From Pseudomonadota bacterium (lineage in GTDB: Bacteria > Desulfobacterota > Desulfovibrionia > Desulfovibrionales > Desulfovibrionaceae), in contig JAEXRD010000114.1 of NCBI GenBank assembly GCA_023438245.1, positions 1 to 9,066 of the forward strand: a DNA stretch of 9,066 nucleotides. The letters are read 5' to 3'. Under the pieces are notes generated by a model that worked only from the letters and a program-made list of their open reading frames with translations, ran no database searches and was not told where the DNA came from. This document shows positions 1 through 6,271 of this stretch, in pieces. Within the stretch, counting starts at the first letter, position 1, and every line of letters starts with the position of its first letter. The translations under genes and the position numbers were made by a program.

Positions 1-24
1 GGCCGGAGCGCCCCCCTCGGCATG

Positions 25-903
25 CTAGATAACTTTGTTCAGCGGATACTCGATGATGCCCTCGGCGCCGAGCTCCTTGAGGCTGGGGATGAGCTCGCGC
101 ACCACGGCCTCTTCCACCACGATTTCCACGGACAGCCAGTTGGGATCGGACAGGCTGCTCACGGTGGGGGAGGTGAGGCTGGGCAGCACCTTGGCGGCCT
201 CGTCCATCTTGGCCTTGGGCATGTTCATCTTCAGGCCCACCATGCGCTCGGCGCGCAGCGCGCCCTGCAAGAGCAGGTTCATGCGCTCGATCTTGGCGCG
301 CTTGAAGGGGTCTTCCCAGGCCTTCTTGTTGGCGATGAGCCGGGTGTTGGTGAACAGCAGGTCCTCGATGATCTTCAGGCCGTGGGCGCGGATGGTGGTG
401 CCGGTCTCGGTGACCTCCACGATGGCGTCGCACAGGCCCTCGACCACCTTGGCCTCGGTGGCGCCCCAAGAGAAGGAGACCTCAACCGGGATGTTGCGCT
501 CGGCGAAGTAGCTCTTGGTGAACTGCACCAGCTCGGTGGCGATCTTCTTGCCGGCCAGGTCCTCGGGCTTGGTGTAGCCGGAGTCTCCGGCCACGGCCAG
601 CACCCAGCGGGCGGGGCGGTTGCTGACCTTGGAGTACACCAGGTCGGACACCACCACCACGTCGGAGTTGTTCTCCAGGATCCAGTCCTTGCCGGTCAGG
701 CCGCAGTCCAGCGTGCCCTGCTCCACGTAGATGCTCATCTCCTGGGCGCGGCACATGCTGCAGGTGATCTCGTCGTCGTCGATCTCGGGGAAGTAGTTGC
801 GGGAGTGCAGGCGGATTTTCCAGCCGCTCTTCTCGAACAGCTTGATGGTGGCGTCCTGAAGGGAACCCTTGGGAATGCCCAGCTTCAGCTTGTTGGCGCT
901 CAT
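25..903 (-). CDS. hisG: ATP phosphoribosyltransferase, long form (HisG)
   Basis: This cytoplasmic enzyme condenses ATP with PRPP to phosphoribosyl-ATP, the first committed step of histidine synthesis. The predicted protein has 292 residues, the size of the long form (HisG_L), which works without HisZ. Visible signals are the N-terminal LGIPKGSLQ (8-16), the PRPP-binding loop IVEVTETGTTIRA (161-173), and an ACT-like C-terminal regulatory domain from about 218 to 292; in this family that domain mediates histidine feedback inhibition. The ATG at 903 was chosen over an in-frame codon at 945. It has AAGGAGG 10 nt upstream (914-920), it matches the usual family N-terminus, and it overlaps the hisI stop as ATGA, implying translational coupling. 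The gene ends close to the window edge; I see no clear terminator in the 24 bases beyond the stop. Confidence 0.96.
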   Translation of the reverse strand: MSANKLKLGIPKGSLQDATIKLFEKSGWKIRLHSRNYFPEIDDDEITCSMCRAQEMSIYVEQGTLDCGLTGKDWILENNSDVVVVSDLVYSKVSNRPARWVLAVAGDSGYTKPEDLAGKKIATELVQFTKSYFAERNIPVEVSFSWGATEAKVVEGLCDAIVEVTETGTTIRAHGLKIIEDLLFTNTRLIANKKAWEDPFKRAKIERMNLLLQGALRAERMVGLKMNMPKAKMDEAAKVLPSLTSPTVSSLSDPNWLSVEIVVEEAVVRELIPSLKELGAEGIIEYPLNKVI

Positions 904-1280
904 TTTCCGTAAACCTCCTTGGGATCGAACACTATGGGAGAGCAATCGCGCTCGGCGTTGCCGGACATCTCACGGTAGAAACAGCTTCTATGGCCGGTAT
1001 GGCAGGCCGCGCCGCCCACCTGCTCCACCAGCACCAGCACGGTGTCGGCGTCGCAGTCCAGGCGGATGGTATGGACCTTCTGCACATGGCCGCTGGTGCC
1101 GCCCTTGTGCCATAGGGTCTTGCGGCTGCGGCTGTAGTAGTGGACCTCTCCGGTGGCCAGGGTCTTGTCCCAGGCCTCCTCGTTCATGTAGGCGAGCATG
1201 AGCACCTCGCCCGTGGCGGCGTCCTGGGCGATGGTCGGCACCAGCCCCCCCGCGCACTTCGCGAAATCGGGTCGGAACAT
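900..1280 (-). CDS. hisI: Phosphoribosyl-AMP cyclohydrolase (HisI)
   Basis: HisI opens the adenine ring of phosphoribosyl-AMP in the third step of histidine synthesis. The 126-residue protein is the stand-alone cyclohydrolase, with no HisE pyrophosphohydrolase domain fused. The family motifs are present: LMLAYMN (27-33), YYSRSRKTLWHKG (48-60), the metal-binding DCDAD (75-79) and CHTGHRSCFY (93-102). C76, C93 and C100 are the expected zinc ligands, and D75, D77 and D79 the expected magnesium ligands. The ATG at 1280 is preceded by GAGG 7 nt upstream. Its stop overlaps the hisG start by 4 nt (ATGA), so the two form one operon even though the product of HisG needs HisE before HisI can act; hisE must lie elsewhere. 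A 139-nt gap separates hisI from the SPOR gene upstream and holds a candidate promoter and an inverted repeat. Confidence 0.96.
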   Translation of the reverse strand: MFRPDFAKCAGGLVPTIAQDAATGEVLMLAYMNEEAWDKTLATGEVHYYSRSRKTLWHKGGTSGHVQKVHTIRLDCDADTVLVLVEQVGGAACHTGHRSCFYREMSGNAERDCSPIVFDPKEVYGK

Positions 1281-1295
1281 GTTCTACCTCGTGTG

Positions 1296-1371
1296 GGAAT
1301 TGGACGCGGGCGTTGCTGAGCCCCGCGCCGAAGTGCGGGTATACGCAATCGAAGCGCGGTTGTCCAATTCC
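1296..1371. repeat. Inverted repeat with two 10-bp arms upstream of hisI
   Basis: GGAATTGGAC at 1296-1305 is the exact reverse complement of GTCCAATTCC at 1362-1371, with 56 bp between the arms. The arms are AT-rich islands in otherwise GC-rich DNA, centred about 66 bp apart. The outer arm overlaps the -35 of the hisI promoter candidate, and the inner arm falls in the expected 5' leader, 15 to 24 nt upstream of the hisI ATG. This could be a pair of operator half-sites for a repressor that loops DNA, or the base of an RNA stem in read-through transcripts. The repeat is seen directly; its function is inference. Confidence 0.5.
1338..1367 (-). promoter_or_regulatory. Candidate sigma-70 promoter for hisI-hisG
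   Basis: On the minus strand TTGGAC (1367-1362) is followed after 18 nt by TATACC (1343-1338). The -35 matches the consensus in 3 of 6 positions and the -10 in 4 of 6, so this is a weak promoter by sequence. Its position suits it: just after a terminator-like hairpin behind the SPOR gene, and about 57 nt before the hisI ATG. The -35 lies inside one arm of the inverted repeat at 1296-1371, which would allow repression. Confidence 0.35.
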
Positions 1372-1377
1372 GTGAAA

Positions 1378-1400
1378 CGGCCCCCCTGGAACGAGGGCCG
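1378..1400 (-). terminator. Weak terminator-like hairpin after the SPOR gene
   Basis: On the minus strand CGGCCC (1400-1395) pairs with GGGCCG (1383-1378) across an 11-nt loop, and the stem is followed by only three T residues (1377-1375). It lies 20 nt past the stop of the SPOR gene and just before the hisI promoter candidate. The short T run makes it a poor intrinsic terminator; it may only attenuate transcription. Confidence 0.3.
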
Positions 1401-1419
1401 GAGGGCGGGCAGGGGGGAA

Positions 1420-2157
1420 CTACAGCGGCTTCTTGGAGCGCATGACCACCTGCTTGACGCCGATGCCCTTGAGCTTTTCCTTCAGCCCGCGCGTTTCCAC
1501 GGGGGTGCCCTGGAAGGGGCAGACCACGCGGTACCAGGTCTTGCCGTCCGCCGTGCCGGTCTCGATCTCGGCCTTGAGCCCGGTGGACTTGACCTTCTTG
1601 AGGAAGGCCTTGGCCTGCTCCGGGTCGGGGAAGCTGCCCGCCTGGTAGACGTAGGCGTAACGCTTGGTGTCGCCGTCGGCCTTCTGTTCGGGCTTGGCCT
1701 CGGCCTTCTTGTCCGCCTTCTGATCGGCAAGCTTCTCGGCGGCCTTGTGGTCCGCGGCCTTCTTGTCGTCCTTGCCCTTTTCGGCGGGCTTGGCCTCGGG
1801 CTTCTTCTCTTCCTTCTTCTCGGGGGCCTTGGGCTTGTGCTCCACCTTGTCGATGGGCTTGGCCGGGGTGGGCTCCGTGCCCTTGGCCTCCAGGTGCTCG
1901 CGGAACTGCAGTTCCTCGGGCCTCAGGATCTCGCCCGCGTCCTTCTGGGCGGGCGGCTCGGTGGGCATGATGCGCGCCACAGGCGGCAGCGCGGCCTCGG
2001 GCCTGTGGCCGCGTCCCACCAGCACGCCCAGCACGAAGAACAGGGTCAGCGCCAGCGCCATGGAAGCCACCAGCGTGGCCAGCCCGCCGAAGGTGAAGCT
2101 GTAGGTATAGGTGCGGCCCTGGCTGCCGGGATCTTTAAGCTTGATGGGCGTGCTCAT
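1420..2157 (-). CDS. Membrane-anchored SPOR-domain protein
   Basis: This is a 245-residue single-pass inner-membrane protein with a periplasmic peptidoglycan-binding domain. Order of parts: a short cytoplasmic N-terminus (1-22), one hydrophobic helix (about 25-48, ending GVLVGRG), a long low-complexity linker rich in Lys, Ala, Glu and Pro (about 95-163), and a C-terminal SPOR domain (about 166-241). The SPOR domain contains VYQAGSFPDPEQAKAF (170-185) and WYRVVCPF (208-215). SPOR domains bind denuded glycan strands at division sites; FtsN and DedD share this layout, but the family is too divergent here to give a specific name. The ATG at 2157 has AAGGAG 13 nt upstream, slightly far but the best choice. 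It lies 48 nt after argS and is probably co-transcribed with it. Confidence 0.9.
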   Translation of the reverse strand: MSTPIKLKDPGSQGRTYTYSFTFGGLATLVASMALALTLFFVLGVLVGRGHRPEAALPPVARIMPTEPPAQKDAGEILRPEELQFREHLEAKGTEPTPAKPIDKVEHKPKAPEKKEEKKPEAKPAEKGKDDKKAADHKAAEKLADQKADKKAEAKPEQKADGDTKRYAYVYQAGSFPDPEQAKAFLKKVKSTGLKAEIETGTADGKTWYRVVCPFQGTPVETRGLKEKLKGIGVKQVVMRSKKPL

Positions 2158-2205
2158 TGGCTTCGGTCGGCTCCTTGATCGTGCGCTGGGAATACGCTGG
2201 GGCGG

Positions 2206-3882
2206 CTACTGCTCGCCGTCCTCCGACGCCACCTGGTCCATGCGCTCCGGCGCGCTCACGCCCAGCAGGTCCAGGCCCGCGGCCAGCACCGTGGCCACGC
2301 AGGACAGCAGCAGCAGGCGCGCGCCCGCCACGTCCGCCCCGGCGGAGAGGACATGGTGCTGCGTATAGTACTTGTGCAAGGCCGCGGCAAGCTCTCCCAG
2401 GTAGTGGCTGATGTGATGCGGCGAGAGCGCCTGGGCGGCCTGGGCCGTCACGGTGGGGAAGCGCTCCAGCAGGCGGCAGATCTCCAGGTCCTCGGGGGTG
2501 TTCAGGCAGGCGTAGGCCGCCTCTCCGGGCTGGGCCGGGGCGATGTGCGCATGCGCGGCCTTGCGCAGCATGGAGTGGATGCGCGCATGCGCGTACTGCA
2601 CGTAGTACACCGGGTTGTCCATGCTCTTCTTGCGCACCAGCTCCAGGTCGAACTCCAGCTGGGAGTCGGACTTGCGCGACAGGAAGATGTAGCGCGCGGC
2701 GTCGGCGCCCACGTAGGCCACCACGTCGGCCAGGGTCTCGAACTGCCCGGCGCGGGTGCTCATGGCCACCTGCTCGCCGTCCTTGAGCAGGCTCACCAGC
2801 TGCACCAGGATGACCGTGAGGTCGCCCCCCCGGCCCAGGGCCTCCACCGCGCCCTGCATGCGCGGCACGTAGCCGTGGTGGTCGGCGCCCCAGATGTCGA
2901 TGAGCGTGTCGAAGCCGCGCTCGAACTTGTTGTGGTGGTAGGCGATGTCCGAGGCGAAGTAGGTCAGCTCGCCGCTGGACTTCTTGAGCACGCGGTCCTT
3001 GTCGTCGCCGAAGTTGGTGCTGCGGAACCACACCGCGTCGTCGGCCTCGTAGGCCAGGTCGCGGGCCTTCAGGTCGGCGAAGGTCTTGTCCACCGCGCCG
3101 CCCAGCACCAGGCTCTTCTCGCTGAACCACACGTCGTGGCCCACGCGGAAGTCGGCCAGGTCGCGCTTGATGCCGGCCATGATGTCGTCCACGGCGTGGC
3201 GGAAGCACAGGTCCACGGCCTGGGCCTCGGGCAGTTCCAGGATGCCGGGATGCAGCTTGTGCACCTCGGCGGCGATGTCACGGATGTAGTCGCCCCGGTA
3301 GAAGTCCTCGGGGTCGGGGATGTCCTGGCCCGCCATCTGGCGCAGCCTGAGCCACACGCTGTCGCCCAGGATGCGCATCTGGCGTCCGGCGTCGTTGATG
3401 TAGTACTCGCAGGAGACCTCGTGCCCGGTCTTGCGCAGGATGCGCGCCAGGCTGTCGCCCAGGGCCGCGCCCCGGCCGTGGCCGATGTGCAGCGGGCCGG
3501 TGGGGTTGGCGGAGACGTACTCCACCTGCACCTTTTTGCCCTGGCCCACGTTCACGCTGCCCACGTCCAGGCCCGCGCGGGCCACGTCGGCGATGATGGA
3601 ATGCCAGAAGCGGTTGGCGAAAGTCAGGTTGAGGAAGCCCGGCCCGGCCACCTCCACGCGCTCGATCTCGCTGGCCTGGGCCTTCAGGTCGGCGGCCAGG
3701 GCCTCGGCCAGCTCGCGCGGCTTCATTCCGGCCTGGCCCGCCAGCAGCATGGCCACGTTGGCGGAAAAATCGCCGAACTTGCGCTCGCGCGGGGGCTCGA
3801 TGACGGCCTTTTCGGGCCAGGGCAGGCCGCGCGCGGTCAGGGCGCGGCGCAGGTTGTCCTCGACGTATTGCTTGGCTTTCAT
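2206..3882 (-). CDS. argS: Arginyl-tRNA synthetase
   Basis: This cytoplasmic class I synthetase charges tRNA-Arg with arginine. It has 558 residues, normal for bacterial ArgRS. Domains in order: the N-terminal additional domain that binds the tRNA D-loop (about 1-110, with ERKFGDFSANVA at 33-44), the Rossmann catalytic core with the signature HIGH at 132-135 inside ANPTGPLHIGHGRG, the degenerate second motif AMSTRAGQF (373-381) replacing KMSKS, as is common in ArgRS, and the anticodon-binding DALR domain (about 420-558, with NPVYYVQYAHARI at 423-435). The usual C-terminal GVSAPERM (541-548) is followed by a 10-residue acidic tail. The ATG at 3882 has GGAG 7 to 10 nt upstream. It is transcribed divergently from the membrane-protein gene at 4058. 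Confidence 0.97.
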   Translation of the reverse strand: MKAKQYVEDNLRRALTARGLPWPEKAVIEPPRERKFGDFSANVAMLLAGQAGMKPRELAEALAADLKAQASEIERVEVAGPGFLNLTFANRFWHSIIADVARAGLDVGSVNVGQGKKVQVEYVSANPTGPLHIGHGRGAALGDSLARILRKTGHEVSCEYYINDAGRQMRILGDSVWLRLRQMAGQDIPDPEDFYRGDYIRDIAAEVHKLHPGILELPEAQAVDLCFRHAVDDIMAGIKRDLADFRVGHDVWFSEKSLVLGGAVDKTFADLKARDLAYEADDAVWFRSTNFGDDKDRVLKKSSGELTYFASDIAYHHNKFERGFDTLIDIWGADHHGYVPRMQGAVEALGRGGDLTVILVQLVSLLKDGEQVAMSTRAGQFETLADVVAYVGADAARYIFLSRKSDSQLEFDLELVRKKSMDNPVYYVQYAHARIHSMLRKAAHAHIAPAQPGEAAYACLNTPEDLEICRLLERFPTVTAQAAQALSPHHISHYLGELAAALHKYYTQHHVLSAGADVAGARLLLLSCVATVLAAGLDLLGVSAPERMDQVASEDGEQ

Positions 3883-4057
3883 GCTCTCTCCAAGGGGTGT
3901 GCTGCGCCTGCCCTAGCACAGCTTGGCGCGCAACAAAAGCCCCGCCGGGGTGGCCTTCCCGTCCCGCCGCTGCCGGTCGGCGGGCCTGGACAGCGAAGCC
4001 CCCCAAGGATACGTAGAGTCTGGCGGCTCACCTTTTTTCTATCCGTTGAGAGGCACA
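3883..4057. promoter_or_regulatory. Divergent intergenic region between argS and the membrane-protein gene
   Basis: This 175-bp gap must hold the promoters of both flanking transcripts. On the plus strand TGGACA (3987-3992) matches the -35 consensus in 5 of 6 positions, but no good -10 stands at the right spacing; 17 nt later is TACGTA (4010-4015). On the minus strand an AT-richer patch with TTGTTG and TGCTAG lies before argS, at a non-canonical spacing. I see no gene here: the open frame running into the plus-strand gene has no initiation signal and lacks conserved-looking sequence. Confidence 0.3.
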
Positions 4058-4630
4058 ATGGCGCAGTTCTTCAAACTTCTGTTCAGTTTCGCCCCCTGGC
4101 TCGCCTTCATGTTCATCGCCCACGGCTCGCTGCTGCGGCTCAAGATCGGTCTGGCGGTGGCCCTGGCGCTCTCCGTGGTCATGGGCCTCATGGGCCTGCA
4201 CCGGGGGGTCATCCTCTGGGCGGGGCTGGCCTTCTTCGTCTACGCCACGGTCGCGGTGCTGGGCTTCGAGCACATGTGGACGGTGACGCACATGGGCGTG
4301 CTGGCCCACGGCACGCTGGCGCTCTCCACCTGGTACACCCTGGCCATCGGCAAGCCCTTCACCCTGGAATACGCCAAGGACCACGCCCCGCGCGAGATGT
4401 GGACCCATCCGGCCTTCATCGCCACCAACAACCTGCTCACCGGCGTGTGGGGCACGGTGTTCACCCTGGGCGCGCTCATCGCCTGGCTCAAGATGACCGT
4501 GAAGGTGGACCCGGAGTGGCTTTACGAGGTCGCCAACTACTCGCTGATGGTGGGCTGCATGGCCTTCACCACCCGGTATCCGGAATGGATCAAGCAGCGC
4601 CGCATGGCCGAGGCCAAGGAGAACGCATGA
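4058..4630 (+). CDS. Multi-pass inner-membrane protein of unassigned function
   Basis: The 190-residue protein is strongly hydrophobic, with about five or six membrane segments (near 5-22, 28-47, 50-70, 78-97, 122-144 and 157-172) and a positively charged C-terminal tail. Notable are the histidines in or near the membrane (H22, H48, H72, H78, H84), three of them spaced six residues apart in FEHMWTVTHMGVLAHG (70-85), and the polar stretch GKPFTLEYAKDHAP (98-111) between helices. The overall look faintly recalls IspZ/septation-protein-A-like membrane proteins, but I cannot place it in a family. The ATG at 4058 has GAGAGG 5 nt upstream and begins a typical hydrophobic N-terminus; an upstream in-frame start at 3923 is not supported. 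Its stop overlaps the thioesterase start (ATGA), so the two are translationally coupled and may share a membrane-lipid or acyl-CoA related role. That role is inference only. Confidence 0.85.
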   Translation: MAQFFKLLFSFAPWLAFMFIAHGSLLRLKIGLAVALALSVVMGLMGLHRGVILWAGLAFFVYATVAVLGFEHMWTVTHMGVLAHGTLALSTWYTLAIGKPFTLEYAKDHAPREMWTHPAFIATNNLLTGVWGTVFTLGALIAWLKMTVKVDPEWLYEVANYSLMVGCMAFTTRYPEWIKQRRMAEAKENA

Positions 4631-5136
4631 CCGACCAGCATCTGCCCGCCAAGCCCGCCTCGGCCTCGGCGGTGACGCTCTCCCACCTGGTGCTGCCCGA
4701 CGACGCCAACCCCGCGGGCAACGTGCACGGCGGCGTGATCCTGAAGCTCATCGACACCGCCGCCGGGGTGGTGGCCATGCGCCACGTGCGCGGCCACGCC
4801 GTCACCGCCAGCATCGACCGCATGGACTTCCTCAAGCCCGTGTTCGTGGGCGAGCTGGTGATCTTGAAGGCCAGCCTGAACATGGTGGGCCGCACCAGCA
4901 TGGAGGTGGGCGTGCGCGTGGAGGCCGAGAACCTCTACACCGGCCAGGTGCGCCACACCAACTCCGCCTACCTGACCTTCGTGGCCCTGGACGATGTGGG
5001 CAGGCCGCGCCCGGTTCCGCCGCTCATGATCGATTCCGAGGAGGCCCGCCGCCGCGAGCACGAGGCCCTGCGCCGCCGCGAGCTGCGCCGCCAGGCCATT
5101 GCCGAGGAGCGGGGCCCGCGGAACGGGGCGGAATGA
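4627..5136 (+). CDS. Acyl-CoA thioesterase, YciA-like hot-dog fold
   Basis: The predicted cytoplasmic enzyme hydrolyses acyl-CoA thioesters to free acid and CoA. It has 169 residues. A single hot-dog domain spans about 15-130, with the family signature DDANPAGNVHGGVILKLID (25-43). N28 and D43 correspond to the catalytic region of YciA-type enzymes, and further family-like sequence includes TASIDRMDFLKPV (60-72) and TNSAYLTFVALD (111-122). After PVPPL (129-133) comes an extra highly charged helical tail rich in Arg and Glu (about 137-165), possibly a coiled coil or an oligomer contact, not part of the basic fold. The ATG at 4627 has AAGGAG 5 nt upstream and overlaps the stop of the membrane-protein gene by 4 nt. 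Substrate chain length cannot be read from the sequence. Confidence 0.92.
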   Translation: MTDQHLPAKPASASAVTLSHLVLPDDANPAGNVHGGVILKLIDTAAGVVAMRHVRGHAVTASIDRMDFLKPVFVGELVILKASLNMVGRTSMEVGVRVEAENLYTGQVRHTNSAYLTFVALDDVGRPRPVPPLMIDSEEARRREHEALRRRELRRQAIAEERGPRNGAE

Positions 5137-5144
5137 GGGGAATC

Positions 5145-5163
5145 CAGCCCGCTACCAGGGCTG
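5145..5163. repeat. Small hairpin at convergent gene ends
   Basis: CAGCCC (5145-5150) pairs with GGGCTG (5158-5163) around a 7-nt loop. It covers the yraN stop codon and begins 8 nt after the thioesterase stop, in a convergent gap of only 15 bp. Neither strand has a T run after the stem, so it is not a classic intrinsic terminator. It may still serve as a 3' end structure for both transcripts. Confidence 0.3.
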
Positions 5164-5565
5164 CCAGCCGCCGGAGCGCGATTTTCCCGCCAGGGGCGCA
5201 TCTCCTGCGCTCAGGGCATTTTCCTCGTGAACGACACGAAGTGTCCCGCCCTCTTCCCACACGGCCACCAGGTCGAAGCGGCAGGGGCGGCTCCACAGGT
5301 CATGCAGGGACAGGTACTGGCGCGCGGCGCGCAGCAGGCGCTCGCACTTCTGCGGCGTCAGGCCGTCCGCCGGGCCGCCCAGCGAACCCGCCCCCCGCGC
5401 CTTGACCTCCACGAACACCAGCGTATCGCCCTGCTCGCACACCAGGTCCAACTCCAGCCTGCCCAGGCGCAGGTTGCGGTGCAGAATGCGCAGGCCCTTG
5501 GACTCCAGGAGCCGCGCCGCCGCGTCCTCGCCGCGCTGGCCTAGAACGAGATGCCGGGCAGGCAC
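5152..5565 (-). CDS. yraN: YraN family (UPF0102) nuclease-like protein
   Basis: This 137-residue cytoplasmic protein belongs to UPF0102, with a restriction-endonuclease-like fold and no firmly established role. The family pattern is present: GQRGEDAAARLLESKG (9-24), RLELDLV (36-42) and LVFVEVKAR (49-57). D40 with the E53-V-K55 pair form the PD-(D/E)xK-like metal site. The last 20 or so residues extend past the usual family end. The start is GTG at 5565, with AAGGA 9 nt upstream (5575-5579), giving an N-terminus in line with the family. This start lies inside the end of rnhB (25-nt overlap), so translation of the two is probably coupled. The rnhB-yraN pairing is common in bacteria and supports both calls. 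Confidence 0.92.
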   Translation of the reverse strand: MPARHLVLGQRGEDAAARLLESKGLRILHRNLRLGRLELDLVCEQGDTLVFVEVKARGAGSLGGPADGLTPQKCERLLRAARQYLSLHDLWSRPCRFDLVAVWEEGGTLRVVHEENALSAGDAPLAGKSRSGGWQPW

Positions 5566-6263
5566 GGCTGCGTTTCCTTGCTTTCGGGCTTCCGGCGCAG
5601 GTCGGCCAGCAGGGCCAGCCGGTCCTCCTCGGGCAGCACGCCCCGGAAGGTCAGGCGGTGCTGGCGGCAGGGGCCCAGCTCGCGCAGGGCCTGGAAATGC
5701 GTGGCCGCTCCGTAGCCCTTGTGGCCGGAGAAGCCGTAGCCGGGGTGGCGGCGGTCCAGGGCCGTGAGCAGCCTGTCGCGGAAGGTCTTGGCCAGGATGC
5801 TGGCCGCGGAAATGGCGGGCACCAGCGCGTCGCCATCCACGATGGCGCGCTGGGGCAGGGGCGCGGGGCAGGTCTTGTTGCCGTCGATGAGCAGCAGGGC
5901 CGGGCGCACCCGGAGCAGCGCGGCGGCGCGGGCCATGGCCCGGAGCGTGGCCGCCAGGATGTTCACGCGGTCGATCTCGCGCGGCCAGGCAAGGCCCAGG
6001 CTCCAGGCCAGGGCCACCTCCTTGATGCGCGGGGCCAGGGCCTCGCGCCGGGCGGCGCTGAGGGCCTTGGAGTCGCCCAGGCCGGGCAGGAGCTCGGCGA
6101 GCCGGGCAGGATCGATGTCCGGGGGCAGGATGACGGCGGCGGCCACCACCGGCCCGGCCAGGCAGCCGCGCCCGGCCTCGTCGATACCAGCAACGGGGCC
6201 TGCGACGGGTTCGGAAGCAGGCGAGGCCTCCAGGTCATCGAGCAGGGATGCCCTCCGCGCCAC
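5541..6263 (-). CDS. rnhB: Ribonuclease HII
   Basis: RNase HII nicks the RNA of RNA-DNA hybrids and removes single ribonucleotides from DNA. The protein has 240 residues from the chosen start. The catalytic set is complete: D28 and E29 in GIDEAGRGCLAGPV (26-39), D127 in LLIDGNK (124-130), and D145 in VDGDALVPAISAASILAK (142-159). GDSKALS (63-69) and HPGYGFSGHKGYG (173-185) are also typical. The GTG at 6263 has AGGAG only 5 nt upstream. That Shine-Dalgarno is built from the TAG stop of the DsrE-like gene (gap 8 nt), which points to coupling. A longer open frame reaches back to 6548 but its extra 95 residues are Arg/Gly/Pro-rich out-of-frame translation of the DsrE-like gene and were rejected. 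The N-terminal 20 residues are variable in the family. Confidence 0.95.
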   Translation of the reverse strand: MARRASLLDDLEASPASEPVAGPVAGIDEAGRGCLAGPVVAAAVILPPDIDPARLAELLPGLGDSKALSAARREALAPRIKEVALAWSLGLAWPREIDRVNILAATLRAMARAAALLRVRPALLLIDGNKTCPAPLPQRAIVDGDALVPAISAASILAKTFRDRLLTALDRRHPGYGFSGHKGYGAATHFQALRELGPCRQHRLTFRGVLPEEDRLALLADLRRKPESKETQPCLPGISF

Positions 6264-6271
6264 GCTCGCTC

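Noticed and set aside
22..912. 296-residue plus-strand open frame opposite hisG
   Set aside because: The minus strand encodes a clear HisG over the same span; the plus product is Gly/His/Leu-rich and unlike any protein I know.
1720..1860. Lys/Ala/Glu repeats in the SPOR protein as a DNA repeat or CRISPR-like array
   Set aside because: The units are irregular and lie inside a coding linker; they reflect low-complexity protein sequence, not spaced identical repeats.
2353..4626. Very long plus-strand open frame opposite argS, joined in frame to the thioesterase
   Set aside because: It is antisense to argS and the membrane-protein frame; its translation is Val/Gly/Leu/His/Ala-rich low complexity caused by high GC content. 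Only the part from 4627 is a real gene.
5145..5163. Bidirectional intrinsic terminator between the thioesterase and yraN
   Set aside because: The stem is only 6 bp and neither side has a T run, so it is listed as a plain hairpin only.
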